DNA of 55,154 nucleotides from Chloroflexota bacterium (lineage in GTDB: Bacteria; Chloroflexota; UBA6077; FW602-bin22; JACPRP01). Position numbers and translations under genes: made by a program. This document shows, piece after piece, positions 33,876 to 43,334 of the stretch. The stretch is from assembly GCA_023480885.1 (NCBI GenBank), contig JAMCWX010000007.1, positions 1-55,154 of the forward strand. The letters are read 5' to 3'. The notes beneath the pieces were generated by a model that was given only the letters and a program-made list of their open reading frames with translations, was not told the origin of the DNA and searched no databases. Within the stretch, counting starts at the first letter, position 1. Each line of letters opens with the position of its first letter.

Positions 33876-35084
33876 ATGGACCAACCACAAGTTACTGAAA
33901 TAAAAACCGTTCGCGACGTCGACGTAGATGTCGCCCAGATTGGCCTTCGCGTTGACTTCAACGTTCCTCTGGACAAGGCTGGGAACATCACAGACGATAC
34001 GCGGATTCGGGCTGCTTTGCCCACCATCAAATACCTGATCGACCACAATGCCAGAGTCATCCTGATGTCGCACCTTGGTCGGCCAGATGGCAAGGTTGTC
34101 GAGCGCCTGCGCCTCACGCCCGTCGCCGAGCGCCTGACGCAACTCCTTGGGAAGCCAGTCGTGAAGGCGCCCGATTGCATCGGGCCTCAGGTCGAAGCGC
34201 TGGTGGGCGGCATGAGGCCCGGCGACGTCATCCTCCTGGAGAACCTGCGCTTCTATCCCGACGAGGAAAAGAACGACAGGGGCTTCGCGCAGAAGCTGGC
34301 CAATCTGGGCGACATCTACGTCGACGACGCCTTCGGCACAGCTCATCGCGCCCACGCCTCCACCGCGGGCGTCGCGGACTTCCTGCCTGCCGTTGCTGGC
34401 TTCTTGATGGAGAAGGAAGTGACCGTAATGGGCAGGGCCCTTGAGGTCCCCGCTCGCCTCTTCGTCGCCATCATCGGCGGCGCCAAGATTTCGTCGAAGA
34501 TCGGCGTCATCACCAATCTGCTCGACAAGGTCGATTATCTGCTCATCGGCGGAGGCATGGCAAATACCTTCCTCAAGGTGGAGGGTTATCGCATTGGCAA
34601 GTCGCTGGTCGAGGATCAACACCTCGATCTGGCCAGGGACCTGATGCTGCGTGGCGACGAGAAGCTCGTGTTGCCCGTCGACGTGGTAGTTGCCGATAAG
34701 CTCGATGCGACCGCAAACTACAAGACCGTGGACATCGAGGGCGTGCCCGACGATTGGATCATCGTCGACATCGGCCCCAGGACGGTCGCCAGGTTCAGCG
34801 ACATCATCTCCAAGGCGAAAACCGTCGTGTGGAATGGGCCCATGGGCGTGTTCGAGATCTCCCCGTTTGCCCAGGGCACCAGGGCTATCGCTGAGTCGCT
34901 GGCCAGGAGCCAGGCGGTCACGATTGTCGGCGGCGGCGAATCGGTGGCCGCGGTGGAGCAAATGGGCGTGGCCGACAAGATCACCCACGTTTCCACCGGC
35001 GGCGGGGCAACTCTCGAATTCCTTGAGGGTCGGGTGCTGCCAGGCGTCGCCGTACTTCAGAAGAAGGCAGGTGGCTCGGACTGA
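33876..35084 (+). CDS. pgk: Phosphoglycerate kinase
   Basis: 402 residues, with RVDFNVPLD near the N-terminus, [46 protein letters not shown] and [11 protein letters not shown]. It transfers phosphate from 1,3-bisphosphoglycerate to ADP. Start ATG at 33876 with GGGGTGA upstream. The stop overlaps the apgM start by one base (TGATG), so the two are translationally coupled. Confidence 0.97.
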   Translation: MDQPQVTEIKTVRDVDVDVAQIGLRVDFNVPLDKAGNITDDTRIRAALPTIKYLIDHNARVILMSHLGRPDGKVVERLRLTPVAERLTQLLGKPVVKAPDCIGPQVEALVGGMRPGDVILLENLRFYPDEEKNDRGFAQKLANLGDIYVDDAFGTAHRAHASTAGVADFLPAVAGFLMEKEVTVMGRALEVPARLFVAIIGGAKISSKIGVITNLLDKVDYLLIGGGMANTFLKVEGYRIGKSLVEDQHLDLARDLMLRGDEKLVLPVDVVVADKLDATANYKTVDIEGVPDDWIIVDIGPRTVARFSDIISKAKTVVWNGPMGVFEISPFAQGTRAIAESLARSQAVTIVGGGESVAAVEQMGVADKITHVSTGGGATLEFLEGRVLPGVAVLQKKAGGSD

Positions 35085-36203
35085 TGGAGCTACAAGAACT
35101 GAGAGGGCTGTCGACGCAGAGCCCCTCCAAGATTCTTCTGCTCGTGATGGACGGACTCGGTGGATTGCCAAGGGAAGAGGGGGGGCTAACGGAGCTTGAA
35201 ACCGCCAATACTCCCAACCTCGACGCGTTGGCGGCCAAATCCATCTGCGGACTCCACGAGCCAGTGGGGCCAGGCATCACGCCGGGCAGCGGCCCTGGCC
35301 ACCTGGCCTTGTTCGGCTACGATCCGCTCAAGTTCGAGTTCGGCAGGGGCGTGCTGGAGGCCCTGGGCATCAACTTCGATCTCAAGAAGACCGACGTCGC
35401 CGCGCGCGGCAACTTCGCGTCGAAAAAAGATGGCCTCATCGTGGATCGCCGAGCGGGCCGCATCGATACCGAAAGCTCTTCCAAGCTGTGCGAATTGCTG
35501 CAAAAGAACGTCTCGCTGCCCGGGGTGCAGGCCTTCGTCGAGCCAGTCAAAGAGCACAGGTTCGCGCTCGTCTTGCGAGGTGAAGGTCTCTCGGATAAGC
35601 TGACCGAAACCGATCCCGAGAAGGAAGGCCGGCCGGCGCCGAAAGTGGAGGCGCTGGACCCCGCCGCTCAGCGCTCCGCCGATCTGGCCAACATGTTCAT
35701 CGAGCAGGCCGAGAAGATTCTCGCCGGGCACTTCCCCGCCAATTTCGTGATGCTACGCGGCTTCGCCAAGTATCCTAACATCCCGACCGTGCAAGACATC
35801 TACGGTCTGCGCGCGGCGGCTGTAGCAGCTTATCCCATGTACCTACGACCGATTTGACTATCTCTACATCCATTACAAGAAGACTGATAGCTCGGGCGAG
35901 GACGGCGACTTCGATCGCAAAGTCAAAGCAATCGAGGAGGCAGATAAGTACATCCCCGAGTTGCTCGGACTCAAGCCGGATGTGATGATCGTCACTGGAG
36001 ATCACTCGACGCCGTCGGTGCTCAGGGGCCACAGTTGGCACCCTGTACCCGTGCTGCTATACTCGAAGTATTGTCGGCCCGATGTTGTCAAGGAGTTCTC
36101 CGAGCGCGCCTGCGCACTCGGCTCTCTCGGCAGGTTCCCGGCAAATCAGCTCATGCCCTTGGCAATGGCGAACGCCCTGAAGCTCAACAAGTTCGGGGCG
36201 TAG
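35084..36203 (+). pseudogene. apgM: Cofactor-independent phosphoglycerate mutase (ApgM type), interrupted by deletion-frameshift
   Basis: The N-terminal part (about 252 residues from ATG 35084) has MDGLGGLP with the metal Asp, GSGPGHLALFGYDP with the phosphoserine region, and GLRAAAVAAYPMY. At about 35840 homology breaks. The frame runs on only to a stop at 35855-35857, while homology resumes in the next frame (from about 35841) with YIHYKKTDSSGEDGDFD, TGDHSTPSVLRGHSWHP and the terminal ALKLNKFGA. About 40 residues expected between the parts are absent. Either a real mutation or an assembly error; in the middle of a glycolytic operon an error is quite possible. Confidence 0.8.
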
Positions 36204-36240
36204 CCAGACTGGCTTCAGGAAATCACTGGAGGTAACATAA

Positions 36241-37017
36241 ATGCGCACACCCATCATCGCTGGTAACTGGAAGATGAACACCAGCATCGACGAGGCCGTT
36301 GCTCTCGTCAAACAGATGAAGGATGCCCTGGACAAGATCTCAGGGGCGGAGAAGGTTCTCTGCCCTCCATTTGTGTCTCTCGTTTCCGTCAGGGAGCTAA
36401 TCGGCGGTACCTCGATAAAGCTCGGCGCCCAGAACATGTATTTTCAGGACAAGGGCGCCTATACCGGAGAGGTTTCACCCCTTATGCTGGCGCCGTTGTG
36501 CCAGTACGTCATCCTCGGCCACTCCGAGCGTCGCCAGTACTTCGGAGAGACCGACGAAATCGTCAACAAGAAGATTCTCTCGGCGCTCAATCACGGGCTC
36601 TCGCCCATCGTCTGCGTAGGTGAGAACCTGAAGCAAAACGAGGCTGGCAAGACTACCGAAATCGTGACAGGCCAAATTCGGCGCGGTTTCGCTGACGTTC
36701 CTTCTATCGACAACGTAGTCGTCGCCTACGAGCCTATCTGGGCGATCGGCACAGGCAAGCCGGCGACTGGAGCGGGTGCGAACCAGGTTATCGGCTTGAT
36801 TCGCTCGACAATGGCCGAGTTGTATGGCGAAGAAGCGGCCAGCCAGCTTCGCATTCAATACGGCGGCAGCGTGACGGCAGCTAACATAGCCGAGTTCATT
36901 TCTCAGCCGCACATCGACGGCGGCCTTGTGGGCGGCGCAAGCCTGAAGGCCGACGAGTTCGTCGCCATCGTCGCCAAGGCCGCAGAGATCAAGAGTTCTT
37001 TGCGCAAACCTGTATAA
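36241..37017 (+). CDS. tpiA: Triosephosphate isomerase
   Basis: 258 residues. GNWKMNTS carries the catalytic Asn-Lys, LGHSERR the catalytic His, AYEPIWAIGTGKPAT the catalytic Glu and loop 6, and IQYGGSVTAAN the phosphate-binding strand. Start ATG at 36241 with GGAGGTA upstream. It ends the glycolytic run; a new promoter for the next gene overlaps its last codons. Confidence 0.97.
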   Translation: MRTPIIAGNWKMNTSIDEAVALVKQMKDALDKISGAEKVLCPPFVSLVSVRELIGGTSIKLGAQNMYFQDKGAYTGEVSPLMLAPLCQYVILGHSERRQYFGETDEIVNKKILSALNHGLSPIVCVGENLKQNEAGKTTEIVTGQIRRGFADVPSIDNVVVAYEPIWAIGTGKPATGAGANQVIGLIRSTMAELYGEEAASQLRIQYGGSVTAANIAEFISQPHIDGGLVGGASLKADEFVAIVAKAAEIKSSLRKPV

Positions 37018-37027
37018 ATGCTAGAAT
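37000..37027 (+). promoter_or_regulatory. Probable promoter of the malic enzyme gene
   Basis: TTGCGC (37000-37005) and TAGAAT (37022-37027) are 16 bases apart, overlapping the tpiA end. A CCCTGG/CCAGGG hairpin lies between it and the AGGAGG site before the ATG. Confidence 0.45.
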
Positions 37028-37093
37028 AGAGCGTGCTGAGCACCGCACGCCCTGGACCTCGGCCCAGGGTGAATAATTCGAGGAGGAATAGCT

Positions 37094-38440
37094 ATGTCGA
37101 CGACTGACGAACTGTTGGCCAAGGCGCGCAAGCCGGGGGAGGATGCAATGCGTTTGCATCCTTTCTATCGTGGCAAGACCGAGGTAGTCCCCAAGTGCGC
37201 CGTGCGCGATGTCAACGACTTTTCCATCTGGTACACGCCCGGCGTTGCCGAGCCTTGCAAGGCCATCAAGGCCGACAAAGAGGCAGTGTACGAGTACACT
37301 AACAAATGGAACACTATTGCGGTCGTATCCGACGGCACGCGCGTTCTGGGCCTCGGCGACATCGGTCCAGAGGCCGGCATGCCCGTTATGGAAGGCAAGG
37401 CGCTCCTCTTTAAGTACCTCGGAGGCGTCGACGCCGTGCCAATCTGCCTCGACACCAAGGACCCCGCGAACATCATCTCCGCGGTCCGGTGGCTACAGCC
37501 CTCTTTCGGCGGCATCAATCTCGAAGACATCGCCCAGCCCAAGTGCTTTGAGATTCTGGATACCCTTCGTGCGCAGATGGACATTCCCGTTTGGCACGAC
37601 GACCAGCAGGGAACGGCCACAGTTCTGCTTGCTGGCTTGATCAACGCTCTAAAGGTCGTCGACAAGTCGATGCGCGATGTCAAGCTGGCTATGATCGGAG
37701 CAGGCGCAGCTAACATTGCCATTACCCGCCTTCTCTTCAGCGCGGGCGTGACCCCGGGGAACACAATCATCGTCGACAGTAAGGGAACCTTGCATCCGGG
37801 CCGCGACGACATCGCCGCCAGGCAGCACGAGTTCGTCGATAAGTGGCGGTTCTGCCAGATAACCAACGCCGACCGGGTTATAGGCGGCATTGCCGAGGCT
37901 ATGAAGGGTGCGGATGTCTGCATCGCCCTCTCGAAGGCTGGGCCCGACACTATCAAGAAGGAATGGGTGGCGAGCATGGCTAAGGATGCCATCCTGTTCG
38001 CCTGCGCCAATCCTGTGCCTGAGATCTGGCCCTGGGATGCGAAAGAGGCAGGTGCGCGCATCGTCGCCACCGGCCGCTCCGACTTCCCCAATCAGTTGAA
38101 TAACTCCCTCGGCTTCCCTGGCATCTTTCGCGGCACGCTGGACGTCCGAGCAAAGACGATAACCGACGAAATGTGCATCGCCGCCGCCACCGAGCTAGCG
38201 AAATGCGCCGAAGAGCGCGGGTTGAGCGAGGACTTTTTGGCTCCGACCATGGACGACTGGGAGGTCTTCCCCCGGGAAGCTGCGGCCGTGGGGGTCATGG
38301 CACAGGAGCAGGGAATAGCGCGCATCCAGGCCAGCCGCGAAGAGCTTTATCAGCAGGCAGCCAGGATGATAAAGCGAGCGCGCGACCTGACCCAGACCAT
38401 GATGAAGGAGGGCTACATCCCCGCGCCGCCAGGGGACTAG
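37094..38440 (+). CDS. Malic enzyme (NAD(P)-dependent)
   Basis: 448 residues of the short bacterial malic enzyme type without a C-terminal phosphotransacetylase domain. Visible: WYTPGVAEPCKAI with the catalytic Tyr, EGKALLFKYLGG with the catalytic Lys, PVWHDDQQGTATV with metal-binding Asp residues, GAGAANIAI as the nucleotide site, and FACANPVPEIWP. It decarboxylates malate to pyruvate. Start ATG at 37094 with GAGGAGG. It is followed on the other strand by succinate dehydrogenase genes, giving a C4-metabolism neighbourhood. The extra C-terminal 50 residues are predicted helical. Confidence 0.93.
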   Translation: MSTTDELLAKARKPGEDAMRLHPFYRGKTEVVPKCAVRDVNDFSIWYTPGVAEPCKAIKADKEAVYEYTNKWNTIAVVSDGTRVLGLGDIGPEAGMPVMEGKALLFKYLGGVDAVPICLDTKDPANIISAVRWLQPSFGGINLEDIAQPKCFEILDTLRAQMDIPVWHDDQQGTATVLLAGLINALKVVDKSMRDVKLAMIGAGAANIAITRLLFSAGVTPGNTIIVDSKGTLHPGRDDIAARQHEFVDKWRFCQITNADRVIGGIAEAMKGADVCIALSKAGPDTIKKEWVASMAKDAILFACANPVPEIWPWDAKEAGARIVATGRSDFPNQLNNSLGFPGIFRGTLDVRAKTITDEMCIAAATELAKCAEERGLSEDFLAPTMDDWEVFPREAAAVGVMAQEQGIARIQASREELYQQAARMIKRARDLTQTMMKEGYIPAPPGD

Positions 38441-38520
38441 GAAGCACTTCCAGTCAGCCCTCGCATCCGAAAGACAAACGCCTATCCGTTCCCATCCACC
38501 GACGCCCTACCTCGAAAACC

Positions 38521-38549
38521 GTAGGGGCGAGCCTCGGGCTCGCCCCCTG
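38521..38549. repeat. GTAGGGGCG-type palindrome
   Basis: GGGGCGAGCC (38524-38533) and GGCTCGCCCC (38537-38546) form a perfect 10-base hairpin with loop TCG, preceded by GTA. It resembles the copies at 30305 and 46508 and lies in the convergent gap between malic enzyme and the SDH genes, so it may act as a bidirectional terminator. Nothing else is seen in this 227-base gap. Confidence 0.6.
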
Positions 38550-38667
38550 CAACCCTTTTCAGGAGTTCGTTTATTTGCGCACTGTGTGGCCTGGCTCAGA
38601 AGACTTGTATTCGCCACGTTGCCGTGAAGCCACTGTGAGCAGCGTGGGCATCTCCCGCGCGTGCCTG

Positions 38668-39579
38668 TCAGCTCCCCGCCGCTGGCACTGGCCCTGCCGG
38701 CACCCTGCTCGGAATCTTCGCCAGAACGCCGTCGACCCCTACCACGTGGCGTGACAGTTTCAACTCGCTTGGCTGCAATCCGATAGCCAGGCCGATTAGC
38801 TGCGGCAGATGCAGAATCGGCAGGCGGATGCTTCTGTCTAATTCTTTCTCGGCCATGCCCTGAAACGCGTCGAGCGACAGGTGGCACAGCGGACAGGGCG
38901 TGACAATGCAATCAGCCATCTCCGTCTTGGCACCCCACAGTTGCTGTCCTAACACCTTCGACGCCGTCTTCTCTCTGGCGAGGGAGATCAGAAAGGCACA
39001 ACACTTGGTCTTGCCCGCGTAGTCGACCGGCGTGCCTCCGAGGGCCGTGATGATAGTTTCGAGGGACTTCGGGTTGTTCGGGTCTTCGAATCCGAGCCTG
39101 CTCTCCGGCCTGAGTATCTGACACCCGTAGAAGGGCGCCACCCTGAGACCCGCGAGCGGCCGCTGGACGTAGCTCTTCAGGCGGTCGACGCCGAACTCCC
39201 TCATCAGCACCCACAGGAAATGCGTCACCTCGACCCCGCCGCTGTATTTCATGCCGATTTCGGCGAGAACCTGGTTCGTCTTCTCCAATGCTTCGGGGTT
39301 TTCCTTGAGGTCCTGGTTCACTTTCCTCAGGGTCAACGTACAAACGTTGCAGATGGTGAGCACGTCGAGGCCGTCTCGTTCCGCGATAGCGAGCGTTCTG
39401 CCATTCAAGGCGCGAGACAGGTCGAGATTCACCTCGTCGATGTCACCCGCACCGCAGCAGCTCGCCGACTCCATCTTCTCCAACTTGATACCCAGCTTCT
39501 CGCAGACCTTTCGGGTCGAGTAGTCCAGCTCGCTCGCGCTCTTATCGGCCACGCAGCCCGTAAAGTAGGCGTATCTCAT
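38668..39579 (-). CDS. Succinate dehydrogenase/fumarate reductase third subunit, CCG-domain (SdhE/HdrB-like)
   Basis: 303 residues with two cysteine-rich CCG-type domains: TGCVADKS (C9) with SASCCGAGD (C41-C42), and YGCQILRP with KTKCCAFLIS, plus CNVCTLTL and TPCPLCHLS. This is the HdrB-like subunit of type E succinate:quinone reductases, which replaces the haem-b membrane anchors and binds peripherally. The second CCG motif has CCA instead of CCG. It overlaps the iron-sulfur subunit gene by four bases. The last 25 residues (Pro/Ala/Gly-rich) are unusual and may not be conserved. Confidence 0.88.
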   Translation of the reverse strand: MRYAYFTGCVADKSASELDYSTRKVCEKLGIKLEKMESASCCGAGDIDEVNLDLSRALNGRTLAIAERDGLDVLTICNVCTLTLRKVNQDLKENPEALEKTNQVLAEIGMKYSGGVEVTHFLWVLMREFGVDRLKSYVQRPLAGLRVAPFYGCQILRPESRLGFEDPNNPKSLETIITALGGTPVDYAGKTKCCAFLISLAREKTASKVLGQQLWGAKTEMADCIVTPCPLCHLSLDAFQGMAEKELDRSIRLPILHLPQLIGLAIGLQPSELKLSRHVVGVDGVLAKIPSRVPAGPVPAAGS

Positions 39580-40520
39580 CTCTGTTTCTCCGTCAGCTCG
39601 AAGATCTTTCTGATCTCTTCCATGTCGGGCACTGGCCTTTGTATCGGAAAAGGAACCTTGCCCTTCAGAAACATCTGGAGCGCCATCGGCGTCATCCCGA
39701 CCACGCCCAGGCCCTTCGTCTTCAAGGGCAGCGTCGCCTCGTTGAGGCGCCCGCTGGCCTTGACCGAATCCAGGAACGCTTGAGCGTGTTTGATGCCTTC
39801 ATCGCTCCTGATCCCACGCTCGTAGGCCAGGTGGCCGATCCTCCTGATGGATTCCCTTGGATCGACCCCCTTGGGACAGACCTGCGTGCAGGCGAAGCAG
39901 CGCGCGCATTCCCACAAACCGTGCGGCTCGCTCAACGACTTGAGCCTCTCGTCGGTTGCCCCGTCTCTCGTGTCGGCGACGTACCGCTGGCCTTTTGCCA
40001 GCGCCGCGGGACCGACGAAGCCTGGCTCGAGCTCCGCCACGTTGCAGTCGGTGTGGCAGCAGGCGCAGAGGATGCAGAGCGAGTTCCTGATCACGTCCTC
40101 GGTGGTGCTTGGATCGACCAGCCGCTCTCTTTCTGGTGCCGCTTCATTCGGATCGGGCATCAAGTACGGCTTGACCTTCTCGATCATGCGCCAGAACGGG
40201 TCCATGTCGACCACGAGGTCCTTGATGACTTTCAGCTTCTGCAGCGGCTCGATCAGAATCGACCCGTGCCGATTCACCTCATCCGCCACCCTCGCCTTAC
40301 ACGCCAGCTTGGCGCAGCGATTGATGCGCATGGCACACGAGCCGCAGATAGCGCTGCGGCAGGAGCAGCGAAAGCTTAGAGTGCCATCTATCTCCTCTTT
40401 GATGGCGATGATCGACTCCAGCACTGTCGCCCGTTCAGGCAATTCGATCTCGTAATCCCGATAGTACGGCTTCGCGTCTACTTCAGGGTTGAACTTCTGA
40501 ATCTTGAAGCTAACAAGCAT
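39576..40520 (-). CDS. sdhB: Succinate dehydrogenase/fumarate reductase iron-sulfur subunit
   Basis: 314 residues. The [2Fe-2S] site follows the exact CX4CX2CX11C spacing with C54, C59, C62 and C74. The [4Fe-4S] and [3Fe-4S] sites are CILCACCHTDC and CARCFACTQVCPKG. It passes electrons between the flavoprotein and the quinone site. The C-terminal extension of about 60 residues (from LNEATLPLKTKGLG) is typical of the long SdhB of type E complexes. Start ATG at 40520; it abuts the flavoprotein gene stop. Confidence 0.94.
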   Translation of the reverse strand: MLVSFKIQKFNPEVDAKPYYRDYEIELPERATVLESIIAIKEEIDGTLSFRCSCRSAICGSCAMRINRCAKLACKARVADEVNRHGSILIEPLQKLKVIKDLVVDMDPFWRMIEKVKPYLMPDPNEAAPERERLVDPSTTEDVIRNSLCILCACCHTDCNVAELEPGFVGPAALAKGQRYVADTRDGATDERLKSLSEPHGLWECARCFACTQVCPKGVDPRESIRRIGHLAYERGIRSDEGIKHAQAFLDSVKASGRLNEATLPLKTKGLGVVGMTPMALQMFLKGKVPFPIQRPVPDMEEIRKIFELTEKQR

Positions 40521-42191
40521 CTAGTAGCTCCTCTCTGCCGGCGGCCACTTCGTCATGGTTACGTCGAGGTAACCGAGCCTGGGGCCGTTGGGAGTCCAAT
40601 AGGCCAGCGTGTGCTTGAGCCATTTCTCGTCGTCTCGCTTAGGAAAGTCGAGCCGAGAGTGAGCGCCTCGGCTCTCCTCGCGTGCGAGCGCGCCGAGCGC
40701 CATCGCCTCGCCCAGGTCGATCAGGTATCCCGTTTGCAGCGCGTTGGTGAGGTCGGTATTGAAGATCCTGCCCCTGTCCTGCACGATGGCCCTGGCGTAG
40801 CGTTCCTTGAGCTCTCGCACCTTCTCGACGCAGTTCTGCATCTTCTTCGCTACGCGGAAGATTCCCAGATTGGTGTTGGCGGCCTCCTGAAGCTCCTTGC
40901 GCAAGACGTGCGCTCGCTCCCCCTTTTCTCTCTTGAGCAGTTCCGATATGCGCCGCTCTTCGTCAGACAGCGCTGCCTCCGGAAAACTAGCCCCGGCAAC
41001 GCTACAGGCTAGTTCGCTGGCCGCTCGTCCGGCGCGTCGGCCAAAGACGATCGTCTCAAGAAGGGAATTGCCGCCCAGCCTGTTGGCGCCGTGGACGCTG
41101 ACGCAGGCGCATTCGCCCGCGGCGTACAATCCCTTGAGCATCGTCGCGCCGTGCACGTCCGTCTTGATTCCGCCCATCGAGTAGTGGGCGCCAGGTCTAA
41201 TTGGTATTGGCTGTTCGATTGGATCCACCCCGGCAATGTCCATCGCCAGCTCGCGAATCTGCATCAAGCGTTCCTTGATTTTCTGCGCTCCCAGGTGCCG
41301 CAGATCGATCAGCACGCATCCATCTATGCCTCGGCCCTCTTCTATCTCAGTCTGCTCGGCGCGAGAAACTACGTCGCGGCTGGCCAGCTCCATCTTGTTG
41401 GGCGCATACTTGGCCATGAACCGCTCGCCCAACGCGTTGAGCAGGTACCCCCCTTCGCCGCGCGCGCCCTCGGTGATTAAGACGCCGTTGGCTTTGAGCG
41501 TGGTGGGATGGAACTGCAGAAATTCCATGTCCATCAACGTCGCGCCCGCGCGATAAGCCAGGCTCATCCCGTCTCCAGTGCTTATCAGCGCGTTGGAGCT
41601 GTTGTGAAACACTGGCGCGCAGCCGCCCGTGGCCAGTATCACCGCCTTGGCCTTTACCGCCTCTAACTTCCCCGACTTCAGGTCGATGGCTATGATACCT
41701 CGGCAGACGCCGTCGTCCACGGCCAGCGACGTCACGAACCACTCGTCGTATACCTTTATCCCAAGCTTCAGCATCTGTTCGTAGAGGGCGTGAAGGATGA
41801 CCAGCCCTGTGATGTCAGAAGCGTAGCAGGTCCGGGGAAACCCGGCGCCGCCGAAAGGTCGCTGGGCGATTCTGCCATCCGAAGCGCGTGAGAAGACCGT
41901 GCCCATATGTTCCAGCTCGATAATGTCGCCAGGAGCCTCGCTGCAGAGTACCTCGATGGCATCCTGATCTCCGAGGTAGTCGCTGCCCTTGACCGTATCG
42001 AAGGCGTGGCTCTCGGGAGAGTCAGCGGGGCTTAGCGCCGCGTTAATGCCTCCCTGGGCTGCACCGGAGTGACTCCTGACAGGATGGACTTTGGTAAGAA
42101 CAGCAACCTTTGCTGTCTTCTTCGAGGCCTCGATGGCCGCGCGCATGCCAGCCAATCCAGCCCCGACCACCACCACGTCATATTCCAGCAT
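40521..42191 (-). CDS. sdhA: Succinate dehydrogenase/fumarate reductase flavoprotein subunit
   Basis: 556 residues. FAD site VVVGAGLAGMRAA (7-19); covalent flavin His41 in RSHSGAAQGGI; QFHPTTL; HYSMGGIKTDVHG with the catalytic His; AAGECACVSVHGANRLGGNSL; ESRGAHSRLDFPKRDD. Oxidises succinate or reduces fumarate. I start at ATG 42191 with GGTGG upstream. The open frame extends 12 codons further without support. It leads a three-gene minus-strand operon with the iron-sulfur and CCG subunits, driven by a consensus promoter about 280 bases upstream. Confidence 0.95.
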   Translation of the reverse strand: MLEYDVVVVGAGLAGMRAAIEASKKTAKVAVLTKVHPVRSHSGAAQGGINAALSPADSPESHAFDTVKGSDYLGDQDAIEVLCSEAPGDIIELEHMGTVFSRASDGRIAQRPFGGAGFPRTCYASDITGLVILHALYEQMLKLGIKVYDEWFVTSLAVDDGVCRGIIAIDLKSGKLEAVKAKAVILATGGCAPVFHNSSNALISTGDGMSLAYRAGATLMDMEFLQFHPTTLKANGVLITEGARGEGGYLLNALGERFMAKYAPNKMELASRDVVSRAEQTEIEEGRGIDGCVLIDLRHLGAQKIKERLMQIRELAMDIAGVDPIEQPIPIRPGAHYSMGGIKTDVHGATMLKGLYAAGECACVSVHGANRLGGNSLLETIVFGRRAGRAASELACSVAGASFPEAALSDEERRISELLKREKGERAHVLRKELQEAANTNLGIFRVAKKMQNCVEKVRELKERYARAIVQDRGRIFNTDLTNALQTGYLIDLGEAMALGALAREESRGAHSRLDFPKRDDEKWLKHTLAYWTPNGPRLGYLDVTMTKWPPAERSY

Positions 42192-42479
42192 AATCACCAC
42201 CGTCCTGAAGATAGAAGTTGGACGCAATCAATTGACAGAGACGACAAAACGTAGCGCGGGGGTCTGTCTCCCGCTTTGATAGAAGGCCATTACGAAAGGA
42301 AACCTGGAGGAGAACAAGAATGCTCATTCCAGCCAGCGAGGCCAAAAGCCTGGATTGAACTGCATAGCGCTGAGAGGCGGGCATCCATCTCTCCATCGAG
42401 CAGATTCCTCTCTATTCAAACAGGAAAGCGCTCGGTATGCCACATAGTCTTCTGGCAGTTCGTCGCGCGACCTGGACCG
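42192..42479 (-). other. Long 5' leader of the succinate dehydrogenase operon
   Basis: About 280 bases separate the consensus promoter from the sdhA start. Short open frames occur (for example 42178-42396), but none has a ribosome-binding site or recognisable similarity. I see no known riboswitch. It may be an untranslated regulatory leader. Confidence 0.4.
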
Positions 42480-42508
42480 ATTATACGCTGGCATCGGTGC
42501 ACTGTCAA
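42480..42508 (-). promoter_or_regulatory. Consensus promoter of the sdh operon
   Basis: On the minus strand TTGACA (42503-42508), a 17-base spacer and TATAAT (42480-42485) match the sigma-70-type consensus at all twelve positions. Confidence 0.7.
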
Positions 42509-42518
42509 CCAAGAGCTC

Positions 42519-42546
42519 TTGACATCGGCCCAAAACTAGCTATGAT
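42519..42546 (+). promoter_or_regulatory. Divergent promoter for the cytidylate-kinase-like gene
   Basis: TTGACA (42519-42524) and TATGAT (42541-42546) are 16 bases apart. Its -35 box forms an inverted repeat with the -35 of the sdh promoter, 10 bases away (TGTCAA/TTGACA), so the two promoters are back to back. Confidence 0.6.
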
Positions 42547-42698
42547 AGGGGAGCGAACCCGTGGCGGAGTTCCCAAGATGAATGATCCTGCTCGCGGCGC
42601 GTGTGAAACTTGTCATAAACCTGCAGCTTGATGCCCGAGCCATTGTCGCACACTGTCAGTTAACAAGCGTCGCTTATACTGGGAAACGGAGGGTGAAG

Positions 42699-43334
42699 AT
42701 GATCGTAATCACTGTTTCGCGGCAGCTAGGCTGTGGGGGTAGGGAGATTGGCCGTCGGGTGGCTGAGAAGCTTGGCATTGCCTACCTTGACCACGAGATC
42801 ATCACCAGGGCTGCAGGTCTGGCTGGTGTTTCTGAGGAAATCCTGGCTGACGTCGACGAGCGCCGGCCCACGCTGCTGGACTTCATGGCGGACCTGCTGG
42901 CTCGATATCCAACCGCATCTGAGCTGGGGATGCCTGCGGTGGACATCGAGCCCCCGGTGGGACAGGACGCCTACCGCAGCCTTTTCGAGGACGTCATTAG
43001 AGACGTCGCCAACAAAGGGAGCGCCGTCATCGTCGGCCGAGGCGGCCAGATGATTCTACGTAACTTTCCCAGGGCAATGCACGTGCACGTTATTGCTCCT
43101 GTTGATTTGCGCGTAAAGCGAGTGATGGAAAGAGAAGGACTGAGCCGGGTAGACGCCGAGAAACGCGTCCACGATTCCGACCGCAATCGCGCTGGCTACT
43201 TGAAGACTTATTACAAGATGGACTGGCAGAACCCGGAGCTCTACGCCCTGATGATCAATACCGGCAGGCTGGACATGGATACTGCTGTGGACCTGGTCGT
43301 GGGAGCGGCCAGGTCTCTTCTGGGAGACAGTTAG
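42699..43334 (+). CDS. Cytidylate-kinase-like family protein
   Basis: 211 residues. MIVITVSRQLGCGGREIGRR carries a glycine-rich nucleotide-binding loop (11-18). GIAYLDHEIITRAA, VIVGRGGQMILRNF and a DLRVKRVMEREGLS lid with RDR-like DRNRAGYLKTYY resemble Cmk-like kinases of the PF13189 family. The substrate is unknown; the true cmk is at 504-1190. I start at ATG 42699 with GGAGGG at 42688-42693; the upstream extension to 42582 lacks signals. Its stop overlaps the dprA GTG by one base. Confidence 0.85.
   Translation: MIVITVSRQLGCGGREIGRRVAEKLGIAYLDHEIITRAAGLAGVSEEILADVDERRPTLLDFMADLLARYPTASELGMPAVDIEPPVGQDAYRSLFEDVIRDVANKGSAVIVGRGGQMILRNFPRAMHVHVIAPVDLRVKRVMEREGLSRVDAEKRVHDSDRNRAGYLKTYYKMDWQNPELYALMINTGRLDMDTAVDLVVGAARSLLGDS

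Noticed and set aside
38620-38667. Cobalamin-riboswitch-like GCCACTG sequence
   Set aside because: Only the short box matches; the other conserved elements are missing and it lies downstream of convergent genes.
42178-42396. 72-codon frame with a hydrophobic stretch in the sdh leader, considered as a membrane anchor
   Set aside because: No ribosome-binding site, it overlaps the sdhA start out of frame, and the CCG subunit already replaces an anchor.
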